The position numbers and the translations under genes were made by a program. 64,000 bases of DNA, taken from contig NZ_JAPFGB010000025.1 of NCBI RefSeq assembly GCF_026241095.1, positions 25,686 to 89,685 on the forward strand, in the 5' to 3' direction. Positions 47,732-56,019 of this stretch are shown here, one piece after another. The stretch is from Saccharopolyspora sp. NFXS83. Lineage in GTDB: Bacteria > Actinomycetota > Actinomycetes > Mycobacteriales > Pseudonocardiaceae. Under the pieces are notes generated by a model. The model was not told where the DNA came from. It saw only the letters and a list, made by a program, of their open reading frames with translations, and searched no databases. Position 1 is the stretch's first letter, and each line of letters starts with the position of its first letter.

Positions 47732-49348
47732 TCAGCCGGAGAACAGCGCGGAGACCGGGTCGGCGACGAAGTACAGCACGAACGCGGCCGACACGACCCA
47801 CATCAGCGGGTGCACGGACCGCACCCGCCCCGTCGCCGACTGGATCAGCACGTAGCTGATGAAGCCGACTCCGATGCCGTTCGCGATGGAGTAGGTGAAC
47901 GGCATGACCACGATCGTCAGGAACGCGGGCAGCGCGATGGTGAAGTCGGACAGGTCGATGTCGCGGATCTGGGCCAGCATCATCGCGCCCACCACGACCA
48001 GCGCGGGCGCGGCGGCTTCGACGGGGATCACGCTGTAGAGCGGGGTGAGGAACATGGCGGCGAGGAACAGCAGTCCGGTGACCACGTTCGCGAGCCCGGT
48101 GCGGGCGCCCTCCGCGATGCCGGAGGCCGATTCCACGAACACCGTGTTGGAGCTCGCCGAGCCGACACCGCCCGCGACGGCGCCGACGCCTTCGACGGCC
48201 AGCGCCTTGCCGATGCCGGGCAGGTTGCCCTTGCGGTCGGCGAGCCCGCCTTCCTTGCCGAGGCCGGTCATGGTGCCCATGGCGTCGAAGAAGTTCGCCA
48301 GGACCAGCGTGAACACCAGCATCGCCGCGGCCAGCGCGGGCAGCCGCGTCCACGCGCCGAAGGAGATGTCGCCGACGAGCGACAGGTCGGGGAAGCCGAA
48401 GATCTGCTCCGGCGGCGCCGGGTAACCGAGGTTCCAGCCCTGCGGGTCGGTGCCCTCCGAGGGTCCCGCGTGCACCAGGGCCTCCACGGCGATCGCGACC
48501 AGGGTGTTGACCACGATGGCGATCAGGATGCCGCCGCGCACCTTCCGCGCCACCAGGATCGAGGTGAGCACCAGGCCGAACGCGAACACCGCGGTGGGCC
48601 AGGACGCGATGGAACCGTCGATGCCCAGCCCGACGGGCACGGTGGTGTTCGCGGCGTCCGGCAACCGGCGCACGAACCCGGCGTCGACGAGGCCGACGAA
48701 GCTGATGAACAGGCCGATGCCGACCGCGATGGCCGCTTTCAGCTCGGGCGGCACGGCGTTGAACACGGCGGTGCGGAACCCGGTGGCGACGAGGATCAGG
48801 ATGATGATGCCGTCGACGACGACCAGGCCCATCGCCTCCGGCCAGCTCACCTGCTGGGCGATGGTGACGGCCAGCAGCGTGTTGATGCCCAGCCCGGCGG
48901 CGATGGCGAACGGGTAGTTCGCGACGAGCCCGAACAGCAGTGTCATGACGCCCGCCACGAGCGCGGTGCTCGCCGCGACCTGCGGCACGGTGAGGATGTT
49001 CCCGAGCACGTCGCGCTTCGCCGTCGGCGAGTCCGCCGAGTAGCTGCCGAGGATCAGCGGGTTGAGCACGATGATGTAGGCGACGGTGACGAACGTGACG
49101 AGCCCGCCGCGCAGTTCCCGGCTCAGCGTCGAACCACGCTCGGTGATCTTGAAGTACCGGTCCAGCACACCGGTTCCGCCGCGAGCGGCCACCGGTTCCG
49201 ATTCGTTCCCACTCGCCATGCGTGGATCTTCGAGACCGCGATCCGATCCCGCAACCGGCTGCGCGTCGGGTTTACCGGAACGTTCCCCCGGTTGCTCGGA
49301 GCCGCTGTCCGACCCGGTGCGCGGATCGTCCGGATTCCTGTCCGCCAT
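47732..49348 (-). CDS. NCS2-family purine permease (AzgA-like)
   Basis: A 538-residue membrane protein. After ~60 hydrophilic residues (Asp/Glu/Gly-rich) come about fourteen hydrophobic segments. The AzgA-type marks are GLVTFVTVAYIIVLNPLIL, NYPFAIAAGLGINTLLA, NFFDAMGTMTGLGKEGGL and GSASSNTVFVESASGIAEGARTGL. Members import hypoxanthine, guanine or adenine with protons. The ATG at 49348 follows GGTGAGG. The longer frame to 49474 overlaps the divergent DUF2530 gene and is rejected. Confidence 0.93.
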   Translation of the reverse strand: MADRNPDDPRTGSDSGSEQPGERSGKPDAQPVAGSDRGLEDPRMASGNESEPVAARGGTGVLDRYFKITERGSTLSRELRGGLVTFVTVAYIIVLNPLILGSYSADSPTAKRDVLGNILTVPQVAASTALVAGVMTLLFGLVANYPFAIAAGLGINTLLAVTIAQQVSWPEAMGLVVVDGIIILILVATGFRTAVFNAVPPELKAAIAVGIGLFISFVGLVDAGFVRRLPDAANTTVPVGLGIDGSIASWPTAVFAFGLVLTSILVARKVRGGILIAIVVNTLVAIAVEALVHAGPSEGTDPQGWNLGYPAPPEQIFGFPDLSLVGDISFGAWTRLPALAAAMLVFTLVLANFFDAMGTMTGLGKEGGLADRKGNLPGIGKALAVEGVGAVAGGVGSASSNTVFVESASGIAEGARTGLANVVTGLLFLAAMFLTPLYSVIPVEAAAPALVVVGAMMLAQIRDIDLSDFTIALPAFLTIVVMPFTYSIANGIGVGFISYVLIQSATGRVRSVHPLMWVVSAAFVLYFVADPVSALFSG

Positions 49349-49392
49349 CACTACCTCACCCTGCTGACGACTACCGGGGTAGCCTGCCCGAC

Positions 49393-49698
49393 GTGGCCGA
49401 AGACAGCGCACGCACCCCCGCCTCACCAGCGACGACGACCGCCGAGGCGCCACGCACCGTGCCCGCGCTGCCACGCAGGCTGGCCCAGCCCACGCCGGTC
49501 GTGCTGGCGGGGACGGGGCTCTGGCTCGCGGGCCTCGTGCTGTTCGCCGTCACCGCCCCCGGCGGCTTCGAGTTCTGGACCTGCGTGGCCGGGTTCGTCC
49601 TGGGCCTGACCGGCTACGGGGTGTTCCGCTGGCAGCGCAACGCGTCGCGCCGCGGCTCCCGAGGGGCGTGGAAGGGTTTGTCCGGTCTGGACGGATAG
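49393..49698 (+). CDS. DUF2530 small membrane protein
   Basis: A 101-residue protein starting at a GTG (VAEDSARTPAS). Two hydrophobic helices (VVLAGTGLWLAGLVLFAV; CVAGFVLGLTGYGVF) are followed by a basic RWQRNASRRGSRG tail, fitting the DUF2530 family. It is divergent from the purine permease gene with a 44-base gap. Function unknown. A weak upstream site makes the start uncertain by a few codons. A similar small membrane protein sits near the marR-trmH cluster in mycobacteria (recalled, not checked). Confidence 0.75.
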   Translation: MAEDSARTPASPATTTAEAPRTVPALPRRLAQPTPVVLAGTGLWLAGLVLFAVTAPGGFEFWTCVAGFVLGLTGYGVFRWQRNASRRGSRGAWKGLSGLDG

Positions 49699-49784
49699 TG
49701 CGATAGGGGAAACCCCTCCTCCGGTGCTGGGCCGTTCGCTAGTCTGCTGCTCGCGAAGTACCGACAACTGGGGGAGTACACGCC

Positions 49785-50576
49785 GTGCCGTCGAAGCTTG
49801 ATGTCGACCGCCTGGAATTCGTCATCCTCGCGGGCTGGGCAGGTCTGAAGCGGTTACCGCCGGTCGTCCAGTACAGCCATTACGGGACGCCCGTCCAGGA
49901 CATGGACAACGAGTTGGAAGCAGCGGACGCGCGATGCCGCCAGCGGGGGCTGGTCAATCGCGCGAACCAGGTCAGCGACGAGGTGTGGGACCTGCTCGCG
50001 GTCTACCCCAGCACCGCCATCGAATACGACCTGCGATTCTCCGCGCAGAAAGGCACCGAGCTGCGGGCCGCCGTATCGCAATCCGGGCAGGTCGCCGTCC
50101 GGACCGTCATGCACGGCGACCGCTACGTCCTGGAACGCGTCCGCGTCGAAGACGCCGTGCCCGCGCTGATCTCGGTGCTGCCCGAGCACCCGCCGGTGAA
50201 GATGAAGCCGGTCAACATCGACCTCGCCGAGATGCGCGCCGTGATGGCCGACGTGGAGAAGAAAGGCCTCACCGACCCGCGCGCCATCGAACAGGGATTG
50301 CGCAGCCGCGGCGTCGACGTGACGAGCTTCCGGAAGGCCACCGAACTGCTCGACGGCACCAAGCTCGGCGCGGGCCAGATCGGTGTCACCGCGTGGAACG
50401 CGCAGCGCAAGGAGTTCCGCGGCGACCACACCGTGCAGGTCGTCGACGTCGAAGGCGGCCGGGTGTCCATCTACAACTCCGGCAACCAGCGCATGGTCGC
50501 CGGAGCCGACATCGGCACCTTCCGCCGCGTCCTCGGCGACCTCACCACCGCCGCGCAACGCCGCTCCGTCTGGTGA
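49785..50576 (+). CDS. EspG-family ESX chaperone-like protein
   Basis: A 263-residue protein starting at GTG 49785 with GGGGGAG upstream. The N-terminus (LDVDRLEFVILAGWAGLKRLPPV) and the late segment FRGDHTVQVVDVEGGRVSIYNSG with a TFRRVLGDL end match EspG-type ESX secretion-associated proteins. EspG binds PE-PPE pairs in the cytosol and keeps them soluble before export. The PE-like and PPE-like genes directly downstream support this role. It opens the accessory ESX island. Confidence 0.8.
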   Translation: MPSKLDVDRLEFVILAGWAGLKRLPPVVQYSHYGTPVQDMDNELEAADARCRQRGLVNRANQVSDEVWDLLAVYPSTAIEYDLRFSAQKGTELRAAVSQSGQVAVRTVMHGDRYVLERVRVEDAVPALISVLPEHPPVKMKPVNIDLAEMRAVMADVEKKGLTDPRAIEQGLRSRGVDVTSFRKATELLDGTKLGAGQIGVTAWNAQRKEFRGDHTVQVVDVEGGRVSIYNSGNQRMVAGADIGTFRRVLGDLTTAAQRRSVW

Positions 50577-50726
50577 TCTTCCGCGCGCTGGGCCGAACGC
50601 GTGATCCGGGCCCGCGCGCGGGAACGAGATGCGGCGTTGTGACGTCGTATCGGTGCACTGCACAGGCGTGATCTGGCAAGCTGAGGCCCGATCACGGATC
50701 AACGTGACACTAGGGGGTAAGACCAC

Positions 50727-51080
50727 ATGGCCACCATCAACACGACTGTGAACAACGGGGGCACCTCTTCGGGGGCGTCGTTCTCCGTCGACACGGACGC
50801 CATTCCGGGGATGATCGCGAAATACGAGGATGCTCGGGAACAACTGGGGGAGATCCTCAACTTGACGAGGCGTTCGGGGATGCTCAAACCGCCCGGCAAT
50901 GACGAGGTCAGCAAGGCCGCAGCCAAGGCGATCGGTGATCTCATGGGAGGAAGCGACCAAGGGATCACCAAAGTCGTCACCGACGCCAGGGAACACCTTC
51001 AGGAGCAGATCGATCAGCTAAAGGCTGCCCAGAAGGACTACCGATCTGCCGATGAAGCGGCTACGCCAACTCAATCGTAA
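50727..51080 (+). CDS. PE-like ESX substrate with YxxxD tail
   Basis: A 117-residue helical protein (MATINTTVNNGGTSSG...). The helix pair is predicted around VDTDAIPGMIAKYEDAREQLGEIL and EHLQEQIDQLKAAQKDY. The C-terminus holds YRSAD, a YxxxD motif, the general ESX export signal. It looks like the PE/WXG100-type partner of the PPE-like protein encoded 626 bases downstream. AGGGGG lies nine bases before the ATG. It is followed 11 bases later by the lipoprotein gene. Confidence 0.75.
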   Translation: MATINTTVNNGGTSSGASFSVDTDAIPGMIAKYEDAREQLGEILNLTRRSGMLKPPGNDEVSKAAAKAIGDLMGGSDQGITKVVTDAREHLQEQIDQLKAAQKDYRSADEAATPTQS

Positions 51081-51091
51081 GGAATATTTCT

Positions 51092-51664
51092 GTGCTACGA
51101 CGCGCCAGCGTGATCACCGCCTCCCTCCTCACGCTCACCGCAGCCTCCGCGTGCTCCGTAGGAGAAAGCGGAGGTGGCCAGCAACCCGCGCCGCCCGCGT
51201 CGGAAGCGGTCGACCCCGCGCTGAAGGTAAAAAACCCCAAGAATCTTGCTGGCATCTCCGACTCCTGCCAGTTGCTCACCTCCGAGCAACTTTCCGCACT
51301 CGGCGCAAGCGGCTCGGAGTTGAAGCCCTCCATCAACGATCAATACAAAGAGCCCACGTGCAACATCTCCAACGACGCCTTCGACATCACCGTTGACATC
51401 AACACGAAGAACGGTGGAATGACGGCAGCCAACGCGCGAAAGGACAACTTCGACAACTTCGCCCCGACCGAAGTGTCCGGCTACCCTGCCGCTCAGATCA
51501 ACGCTGACAGCAGCGTGTGCACAGTGGCCGCCGGTATCGCCGATGACCAGTCCATCGAAGTTTTCTACGCGAAGAACGCAGGTGGCACGCCCGAGATGGA
51601 CGACGCTTGCGGGTACGCCAAGAAGATCACCACCGAAGTGATCAAGAACATCCCGAGCGCATGA
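51092..51664 (+). CDS. DUF3558 lipoprotein
   Basis: A 190-residue exported protein starting at GTG 51092. Residues 1-21 are a lipoprotein signal with lipobox ASAC (Cys ~21). The mature part has the DUF3558 pattern: SCQLLTSEQLSALG, then PTCNISN, GYPAAQINAD and a late DACGYAKKI. The cysteines can form disulfides outside the cell. DUF3558 proteins are common near ESX islands of Pseudonocardiales; their job is unknown. It sits between the PE-like and PPE-like genes in one tight operon. Confidence 0.82.
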   Translation: MLRRASVITASLLTLTAASACSVGESGGGQQPAPPASEAVDPALKVKNPKNLAGISDSCQLLTSEQLSALGASGSELKPSINDQYKEPTCNISNDAFDITVDINTKNGGMTAANARKDNFDNFAPTEVSGYPAAQINADSSVCTVAAGIADDQSIEVFYAKNAGGTPEMDDACGYAKKITTEVIKNIPSA

Positions 51665-51705
51665 TCTCCTGCGCCGGTTGACCATCGAACACTGGGGAGA
51701 CTTCA

Positions 51706-52962
51706 ATGCCCGTTCCTCTTATAGCCGCCGGCGCGGTCGTCGTCGGCGGTGCGGTGCTCGGCCCATCGGACAGCGGCAGCCTTGACGACATCATGCAGAA
51801 GGTGGGTTTCAACCACCCCGAGAAGTACAAGCAGATCCACGAAGGCGCCGGTCACGAAGAGATGACCAAGGCTGCCGAGGACCTGAAAGGCGCGATCCAG
51901 ACCCACTTCGGGAAAGCGCAAGAGCTACTCGAAACGGCGAACCGCGATGCGAACGTCGCTTGGGAGGGCAAGGCCGCCGAGCAGTTCGGGAACTCGACGA
52001 AGCCGATGACGAGCTTCCTGACCAACGCGCAGTCCACGTCTCAGGCCGCCGGTGACTCGGTCGACCGGCAAGTGGACGGCTTCCTCACGGTCCGGAACTC
52101 GATGCCGGAACCGAAGAAGGTCGATGCCACCGACAGCCTGGCCGAAAAGGGCGGAGCCTGGCTCGTCGGCGGTGAAACGGATCTGCAGCAGCAGGAGCGG
52201 GAGGCGACCGAAGCCGCGCAAGCCGCGAAGCAGACCTACTCGACCTACGACAACACGATCCGCCCCGAGGTTCAGAACCCGCCGCGGTTCGATCCGCCGC
52301 CGAACCAGAGCGGGGATCAGGGGCAGAGCTCCTTCGACCGCAGTGGCGCCATCAACTCGCCGATGGGTGTCGGATCGGGCGGTAGTCCTGGTGCCGGTGG
52401 TGGTTCCGGTGGGATCGGCGGCGTTGGCAGCGGTTCAGGGTTCGGCTCTGGTGGCTCGAACTTCCCGGACACGCCTTCTGGCAGCGGCTCGTCGTGGGCT
52501 CCTGGTGGCGGTTCGACGATGCCCGCTCCCGCTCCGGCTCCGGGTGCGATCGGTGCGGGCGGCGGTGCTGGCGCCGGTGGCGGTGCCGGGCTCGGGATGA
52601 TGCCTGGCGGCATGGGCGCGGGCGGCGCGGGTGCCGGTGCGGGCGGTCGCGCCGGTGCGGGCGGCATGGGTGCCGGTGGTCGCGCCGGCGCCGGTGCGGG
52701 TGCCGCGAACCAGCCTGGTGCCGGTGGCCGTTCGGGCGTCGGGACTCCGGGCGGCGGCATGGCCGGTGCCGGTGGCGCCGGCGCGAAGGGCGCCGGGGCC
52801 GGTGGTCGTGGCGGCATGGGCATGGGCGGCGGCGCTGGTGCCGGTCGCGGTGGCCAGGGCGGCGAGGACGACGAGCACGAGCACCCGAGCTGGCTCGAGG
52901 AGCAGGACGACGTCTGGCTCAACGACATGCCGCGCACCGCTCCCCCGGTCTTCGGGGAGTGA
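51706..52962 (+). CDS. PPE-like protein with long Gly-rich domain
   Basis: A 418-residue protein. Residues ~40-190 form a helical domain like PPE/WXG100 folds, with ANRDANVAWEGKAAEQFGN giving the WxG turn and AGDSVDRQVDGFLTVRNSM. Residues ~215-385 are a Gly/Ala/Met low-complexity region (GAGG, GGMG repeats). The end is acidic then conserved: WLEEQDDVWLNDMPRTAP. The Gly-rich part recalls PGRS-type domains. It probably pairs with the PE-like protein and is exported by the ESX machine. A perfect 15-base hairpin follows. Confidence 0.78.
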   Translation: MPVPLIAAGAVVVGGAVLGPSDSGSLDDIMQKVGFNHPEKYKQIHEGAGHEEMTKAAEDLKGAIQTHFGKAQELLETANRDANVAWEGKAAEQFGNSTKPMTSFLTNAQSTSQAAGDSVDRQVDGFLTVRNSMPEPKKVDATDSLAEKGGAWLVGGETDLQQQEREATEAAQAAKQTYSTYDNTIRPEVQNPPRFDPPPNQSGDQGQSSFDRSGAINSPMGVGSGGSPGAGGGSGGIGGVGSGSGFGSGGSNFPDTPSGSGSSWAPGGGSTMPAPAPAPGAIGAGGGAGAGGGAGLGMMPGGMGAGGAGAGAGGRAGAGGMGAGGRAGAGAGAANQPGAGGRSGVGTPGGGMAGAGGAGAKGAGAGGRGGMGMGGGAGAGRGGQGGEDDEHEHPSWLEEQDDVWLNDMPRTAPPVFGE

Positions 52963-52987
52963 GCTAGCGCAGCAGTGAGCTGACAGG

Positions 52988-53020
52988 TCGGCCGCGCACC
53001 GGATTCCGGTGCGCGGCCGA
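52988..53020. terminator. Hairpin terminator between the PPE-like gene and a convergent gene
   Basis: TCGGCCGCGCACCGG pairs perfectly with CCGGTGCGCGGCCGA around ATT, followed by TTCTTCT. It can serve both convergent genes. Confidence 0.88.
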
Positions 53021-53034
53021 TTCTTCTCCGGTGG

Positions 53035-54363
53035 TCAGCCCAGGTTGCGGATGACTTCCCGCGCGGCCGGTTCCAGCATCCGCGCCACTTCCTGCGGATC
53101 CTGCGACGCGCTCGAACTTCCCAAGGTGACCGTTGTCCTCCCCGACTGGAATTCCAGCCGCCAGTCGCCGTTGAGGTCGGTCAGGCAGGTCGTGCCGTCA
53201 CCGATCTGAACCTCGGTCCGGACCGGCGGTTTTCCGAGGATGGGGTGGTCGCACTTGTTGGCGACGTACTTCCGGCCGACCTCGACGTCTTCCCAGTTCA
53301 TGAAGTCCGCGCTGATGCTGTCGGGGTCCGGGCCGAAGATGTCGCCGTCCACGGCGGCGGTGCGGGTGCAGCCGGTGTCGACTCGATATCCGTCGGCCTC
53401 AGCCATGCGCAGCTCTCCGGGCAAGTAGTAGTCGCGCACCCAGTTGCTCGCCTGGACCGGGAAGGACGCTTCCAGCGCGGCCCCGTTCAACACGTCGCAG
53501 GGGTTCGGAGTGTCCGCATAACGACCGGTGTAGCTGATGTCCAGCGCCGCCGGGCCCGCCGCGAGACCGTCCACGATGCGGGTGGTCAACTCCCCGACCA
53601 CCTGGTCCACGGGACGGCCGCCGTATTCGGGGTCGCTCAAGGTGATCAGCACGTCGACTGCCACGTCAGGCCGTGCGACGGTCGCACGCCAGCCGCCCCG
53701 CTGATCCGGGTCCTGCCAGTAGCCGACCTGAAATCCACGGTCGGTGCTGGTGCTGACTGGAACGTCCTGGCTCGCGGGGCTTTCGGCGACCAGTTCCAGT
53801 TCGGTCTCGGAGGAACGCGGCTGCTGGTAGACCTTCAGCGAGACCAGATCCGTGGGACTGGCGGTCGAATCGATCAAGTAGTCGCAGCCGCTCATCTCGC
53901 TGTCCTCGATCGCACGCTCCGGGAGCTCGTCGTCCTTGGCGTAGGAGTGTTCGAGCTGGCGGTCCAGCGCGAGCTTCAGACCGATCTGTTCGAGGACGGC
54001 CGGAGGAACGGTCGCGCAAGCGTCGTACGCGGGCGTCGCCCCGTACCGCGCCGCAGGCCCGCCCGGGGTCAGCTGGAGGAACCGCTCACCGCCCCGCTCC
54101 TCCCCTGCCGCCTCCGTACCGCCTCCACCGCGGAAGGCGAACATGCCCAACCCGAGCAGCAGCACCAGGACCGCGCCTGCGGCGACTGAGATGATCAGCG
54201 GCGCTTTGCTCGTGCGGCGGGGTTGTTGCGCGGAGGGCGGGGGCTGTTGCTGCCAGTTCTGCTGCTGCCAGCTCGGCGGCGATTGCGGGCCGGGTGGCGG
54301 CCAGCCGTTCTGCGGCGGGCCGGGTAGCGGCCGGTTCCCGTTCGGCGGGTGAGGCGGTGTCAT
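53035..54363 (-). CDS. Membrane-anchored protein with two DUF3558-like modules
   Basis: A 442-residue protein. Residues 1-50 are Pro/Gln-rich and cytosolic. One transmembrane helix (~55-78, PLIISVAAGAVLVLLLGLGMF) anchors it. The outside part shows two similar halves: YDACATVPPAVLEQIGL with SGCDYLID, and NPCDVLNGAALEASF with DTGCTRTA. Both resemble the DUF3558 pattern of the lipoprotein in this island. It converges on the PPE-like gene and shares its terminator. Function unknown; a surface or complex-associated role with the ESX island is likely but unproven. Confidence 0.72.
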   Translation of the reverse strand: MTPPHPPNGNRPLPGPPQNGWPPPGPQSPPSWQQQNWQQQPPPSAQQPRRTSKAPLIISVAAGAVLVLLLGLGMFAFRGGGGTEAAGEERGGERFLQLTPGGPAARYGATPAYDACATVPPAVLEQIGLKLALDRQLEHSYAKDDELPERAIEDSEMSGCDYLIDSTASPTDLVSLKVYQQPRSSETELELVAESPASQDVPVSTSTDRGFQVGYWQDPDQRGGWRATVARPDVAVDVLITLSDPEYGGRPVDQVVGELTTRIVDGLAAGPAALDISYTGRYADTPNPCDVLNGAALEASFPVQASNWVRDYYLPGELRMAEADGYRVDTGCTRTAAVDGDIFGPDPDSISADFMNWEDVEVGRKYVANKCDHPILGKPPVRTEVQIGDGTTCLTDLNGDWRLEFQSGRTTVTLGSSSASQDPQEVARMLEPAAREVIRNLG

Positions 54364-54485
54364 CTCGCGGGGTCCGATTCTCCGATGTGGCGATCGTCGA
54401 TCAGCTCAGCACGCGGCGAGGCTCTGCCGAGGGCGAATGCCCGATTTCGCGGGCATTCGCCCTCGGGACGGTTCGCTATTAACAC

Positions 54486-54704
54486 TCATTCGTCACTCGG
54501 GAACGGGACGATGCGGTGATCACCACTGCGGGCTTCGGCGGAGCAGACCGAGCAGGTCGGGCGGTCGTCGCGGGGAACGACGTCGGCCGGGTCGGCCATC
54601 ACTCCGCACAAGCCGACGGCTTGGACCACGCCGACCGGGATCACGTGGTTCTGGTAGCCGAAGGCCGCCCAGCAACCTTCGGGCTGTTCGATCTCTGCTG
54701 CCAT
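54486..54704 (-). CDS. Small Cys-containing protein (CxxC), copy a
   Basis: A 72-residue protein starting at the ATG at 54704 with GAGGAG eight bases upstream. It has a single LCGV cysteine and a later CSVC pair, which could bind a metal. It shares the LCGV...CxxC plan with the 74-residue protein encoded next upstream. Both are transcribed away from the XRE-DUF397 pair. No known function. Longer in-frame starts lack a binding site. Confidence 0.7.
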   Translation of the reverse strand: MAAEIEQPEGCWAAFGYQNHVIPVGVVQAVGLCGVMADPADVVPRDDRPTCSVCSAEARSGDHRIVPFPSDE

Positions 54705-54827
54705 CCGGGGATCTCCTCGAGTTGAGAGGGTGGCCGAGCGGGAGGGGAGGTGGACCCGCCCGGCCACCCGAACGGACCGGCGTGGAGTCGGGGGTCACCA
54801 CGACCGGGCCGCGTCAGGGGTCCGCGC

Positions 54828-55052
54828 TCAGCGCGGACGGTTCGCCAGCTCGCGCCAGCAGTCCATGCAGGTCGCTTCCTGGATCCACGCGAGCTCGTCG
54901 GCGATGCGCTGCAACTCGTCGGTGCTCACCACGACGCCGCACAGCGCCTTCACGAGCTCACCCGGTTCGGAGCTGCGCGCGGCCAGGTCGAAGGCGTGCC
55001 GACCACCGCCCACCGGCTGCCACAGCCCCACCTTCGCCCCGTTCGCCAACAT
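54828..55052 (-). CDS. Small Cys-containing protein (CxxC), copy b
   Basis: A 74-residue protein (MLANGAKVGLWQPVGGG) with AAGGAG nine bases before the ATG. It has ALCGVVVSTDEL, then a helix and a CMDCW pair near the end. The LCGV...CxxC layout suggests a small metal-binding fold. Proteins of this plan commonly lie next to XRE-DUF397 pairs in Pseudonocardiales, as I recall. It is the first gene of the divergent transcript opposite the XRE gene; function unknown. Confidence 0.75.
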   Translation of the reverse strand: MLANGAKVGLWQPVGGGRHAFDLAARSSEPGELVKALCGVVVSTDELQRIADELAWIQEATCMDCWRELANRPR

Positions 55053-55109
55053 GTCCGCTCCTTCCCGTTGGATCTTCCGATGCGATCAACGTAAGTCTGT
55101 TACAGAATC

Positions 55110-55177
55110 TGCAAGTCTTGCAAGATCCACGATTGGGGGAATCGGACAGTGAGTTGAGCTCACATAAGCTGTGCAAG
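55110..55177. promoter_or_regulatory. TGCAAG repeats in the XRE2 promoter region
   Basis: TGCAAG occurs at 55110-55115, 55119-55124 and 55172-55177. The middle copy is part of the palindrome CTTGCAAG (55117-55124). The gap is shared by the divergent small Cys gene and the XRE gene, so these may be regulator sites. Confidence 0.4.
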
Positions 55178-56019
55178 TGTCGAACACGTCCAGAGCCAGA
55201 GCGCTCGCCAAAGAGCTTCGGGCAGCGCGACAAGATGTCGGCCTGTCGATGAAACTCGTCGGTCAGCAGCTCGGTTGGTCCGAAGCGAAGGTCAGTCGCG
55301 TCGAGAACGCCAAACAGGGCATCAAGGAAGCGGACGTGTCCGCGATGCTCGCCGTCCTGCGGGTCACCGGAGTCGACCGGGAACGGCTGCTCAAGATGGC
55401 GCGGGAAATCGATCAACCGGCTTGGTGGGAGCTCGGGCGCTCACTGCCTGAACAGCTGACCGCGCTGATCGACGCCGAACAGCGGGCCGTCCGCATCACC
55501 GACGTAACGCTCAACCTGGTGCCGGGGCTGCTCCAAACGCGTGCTTACACGCGCGCAGTCATGGAATCCAGCGGTATGTCAGCGGATGAGGCCGACGCGC
55601 TGATCTCGGTACGCCAAGTTCGCCAAGGAATCTTGAGCAGCAGCGATCCGACCACGTTGCGCTGCTTGATCGACGAATCAGCCCTGATTCGCCCGATAGG
55701 TGGGCCACGAGTGATGGCTGAACAACTTCGGAGAATCGTCGCTGCGGGCCGAGAGCCGAACATCTCCGTTCAAGTTCTCCCACTCGAACTCGGCGCGCAC
55801 GCGGGCTTGGCGGGCACCTTCGTCCTGCTGGAGTTCGTCAAGTCGCGCGACGTGATCTACCTGGAAGCCCGAAGTTCCGGTGCGTTCATCGACGAACCGG
55901 ATGACGTCGCGTTGTTCACCGATGCCGTCGCCAGAGTCGAACAGCTGGCCTTCTCGCCAACCGGCTCAGCCGAGATACTTGCGAAGTACATACACAAGTA
56001 CGAGAGCGAGGCGACATGA
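55171..56019 (+). CDS. XRE-family regulator with DUF5753 domain, second copy
   Basis: A 282-residue protein, paralogous to the one at 1931-2818. The helix-turn-helix is MKLVGQQLGWSEAKVSRVEN (residues ~28-47). DUF5753 marks: WWELGRSLPEQL, VPGLLQTRAYTRAV, IRPIGGPRVMAEQL and VQVLPLELGAHAGLAGTF. The start is a GTG at 55171 (or 55177) without a ribosome binding site, so the message may be leaderless. Its stop overlaps the DUF397 gene by four bases. It borders the accessory ESX island, as the first copy borders the core locus. Confidence 0.9.
   Translation: MQVSNTSRARALAKELRAARQDVGLSMKLVGQQLGWSEAKVSRVENAKQGIKEADVSAMLAVLRVTGVDRERLLKMAREIDQPAWWELGRSLPEQLTALIDAEQRAVRITDVTLNLVPGLLQTRAYTRAVMESSGMSADEADALISVRQVRQGILSSSDPTTLRCLIDESALIRPIGGPRVMAEQLRRIVAAGREPNISVQVLPLELGAHAGLAGTFVLLEFVKSRDVIYLEARSSGAFIDEPDDVALFTDAVARVEQLAFSPTGSAEILAKYIHKYESEAT

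Noticed and set aside
50727..51080. Toxin-antitoxin interpretation of the small genes in the island
   Set aside because: The YxxxD tail, helical-pair layout and EspG/PPE neighbours fit an ESX substrate better.
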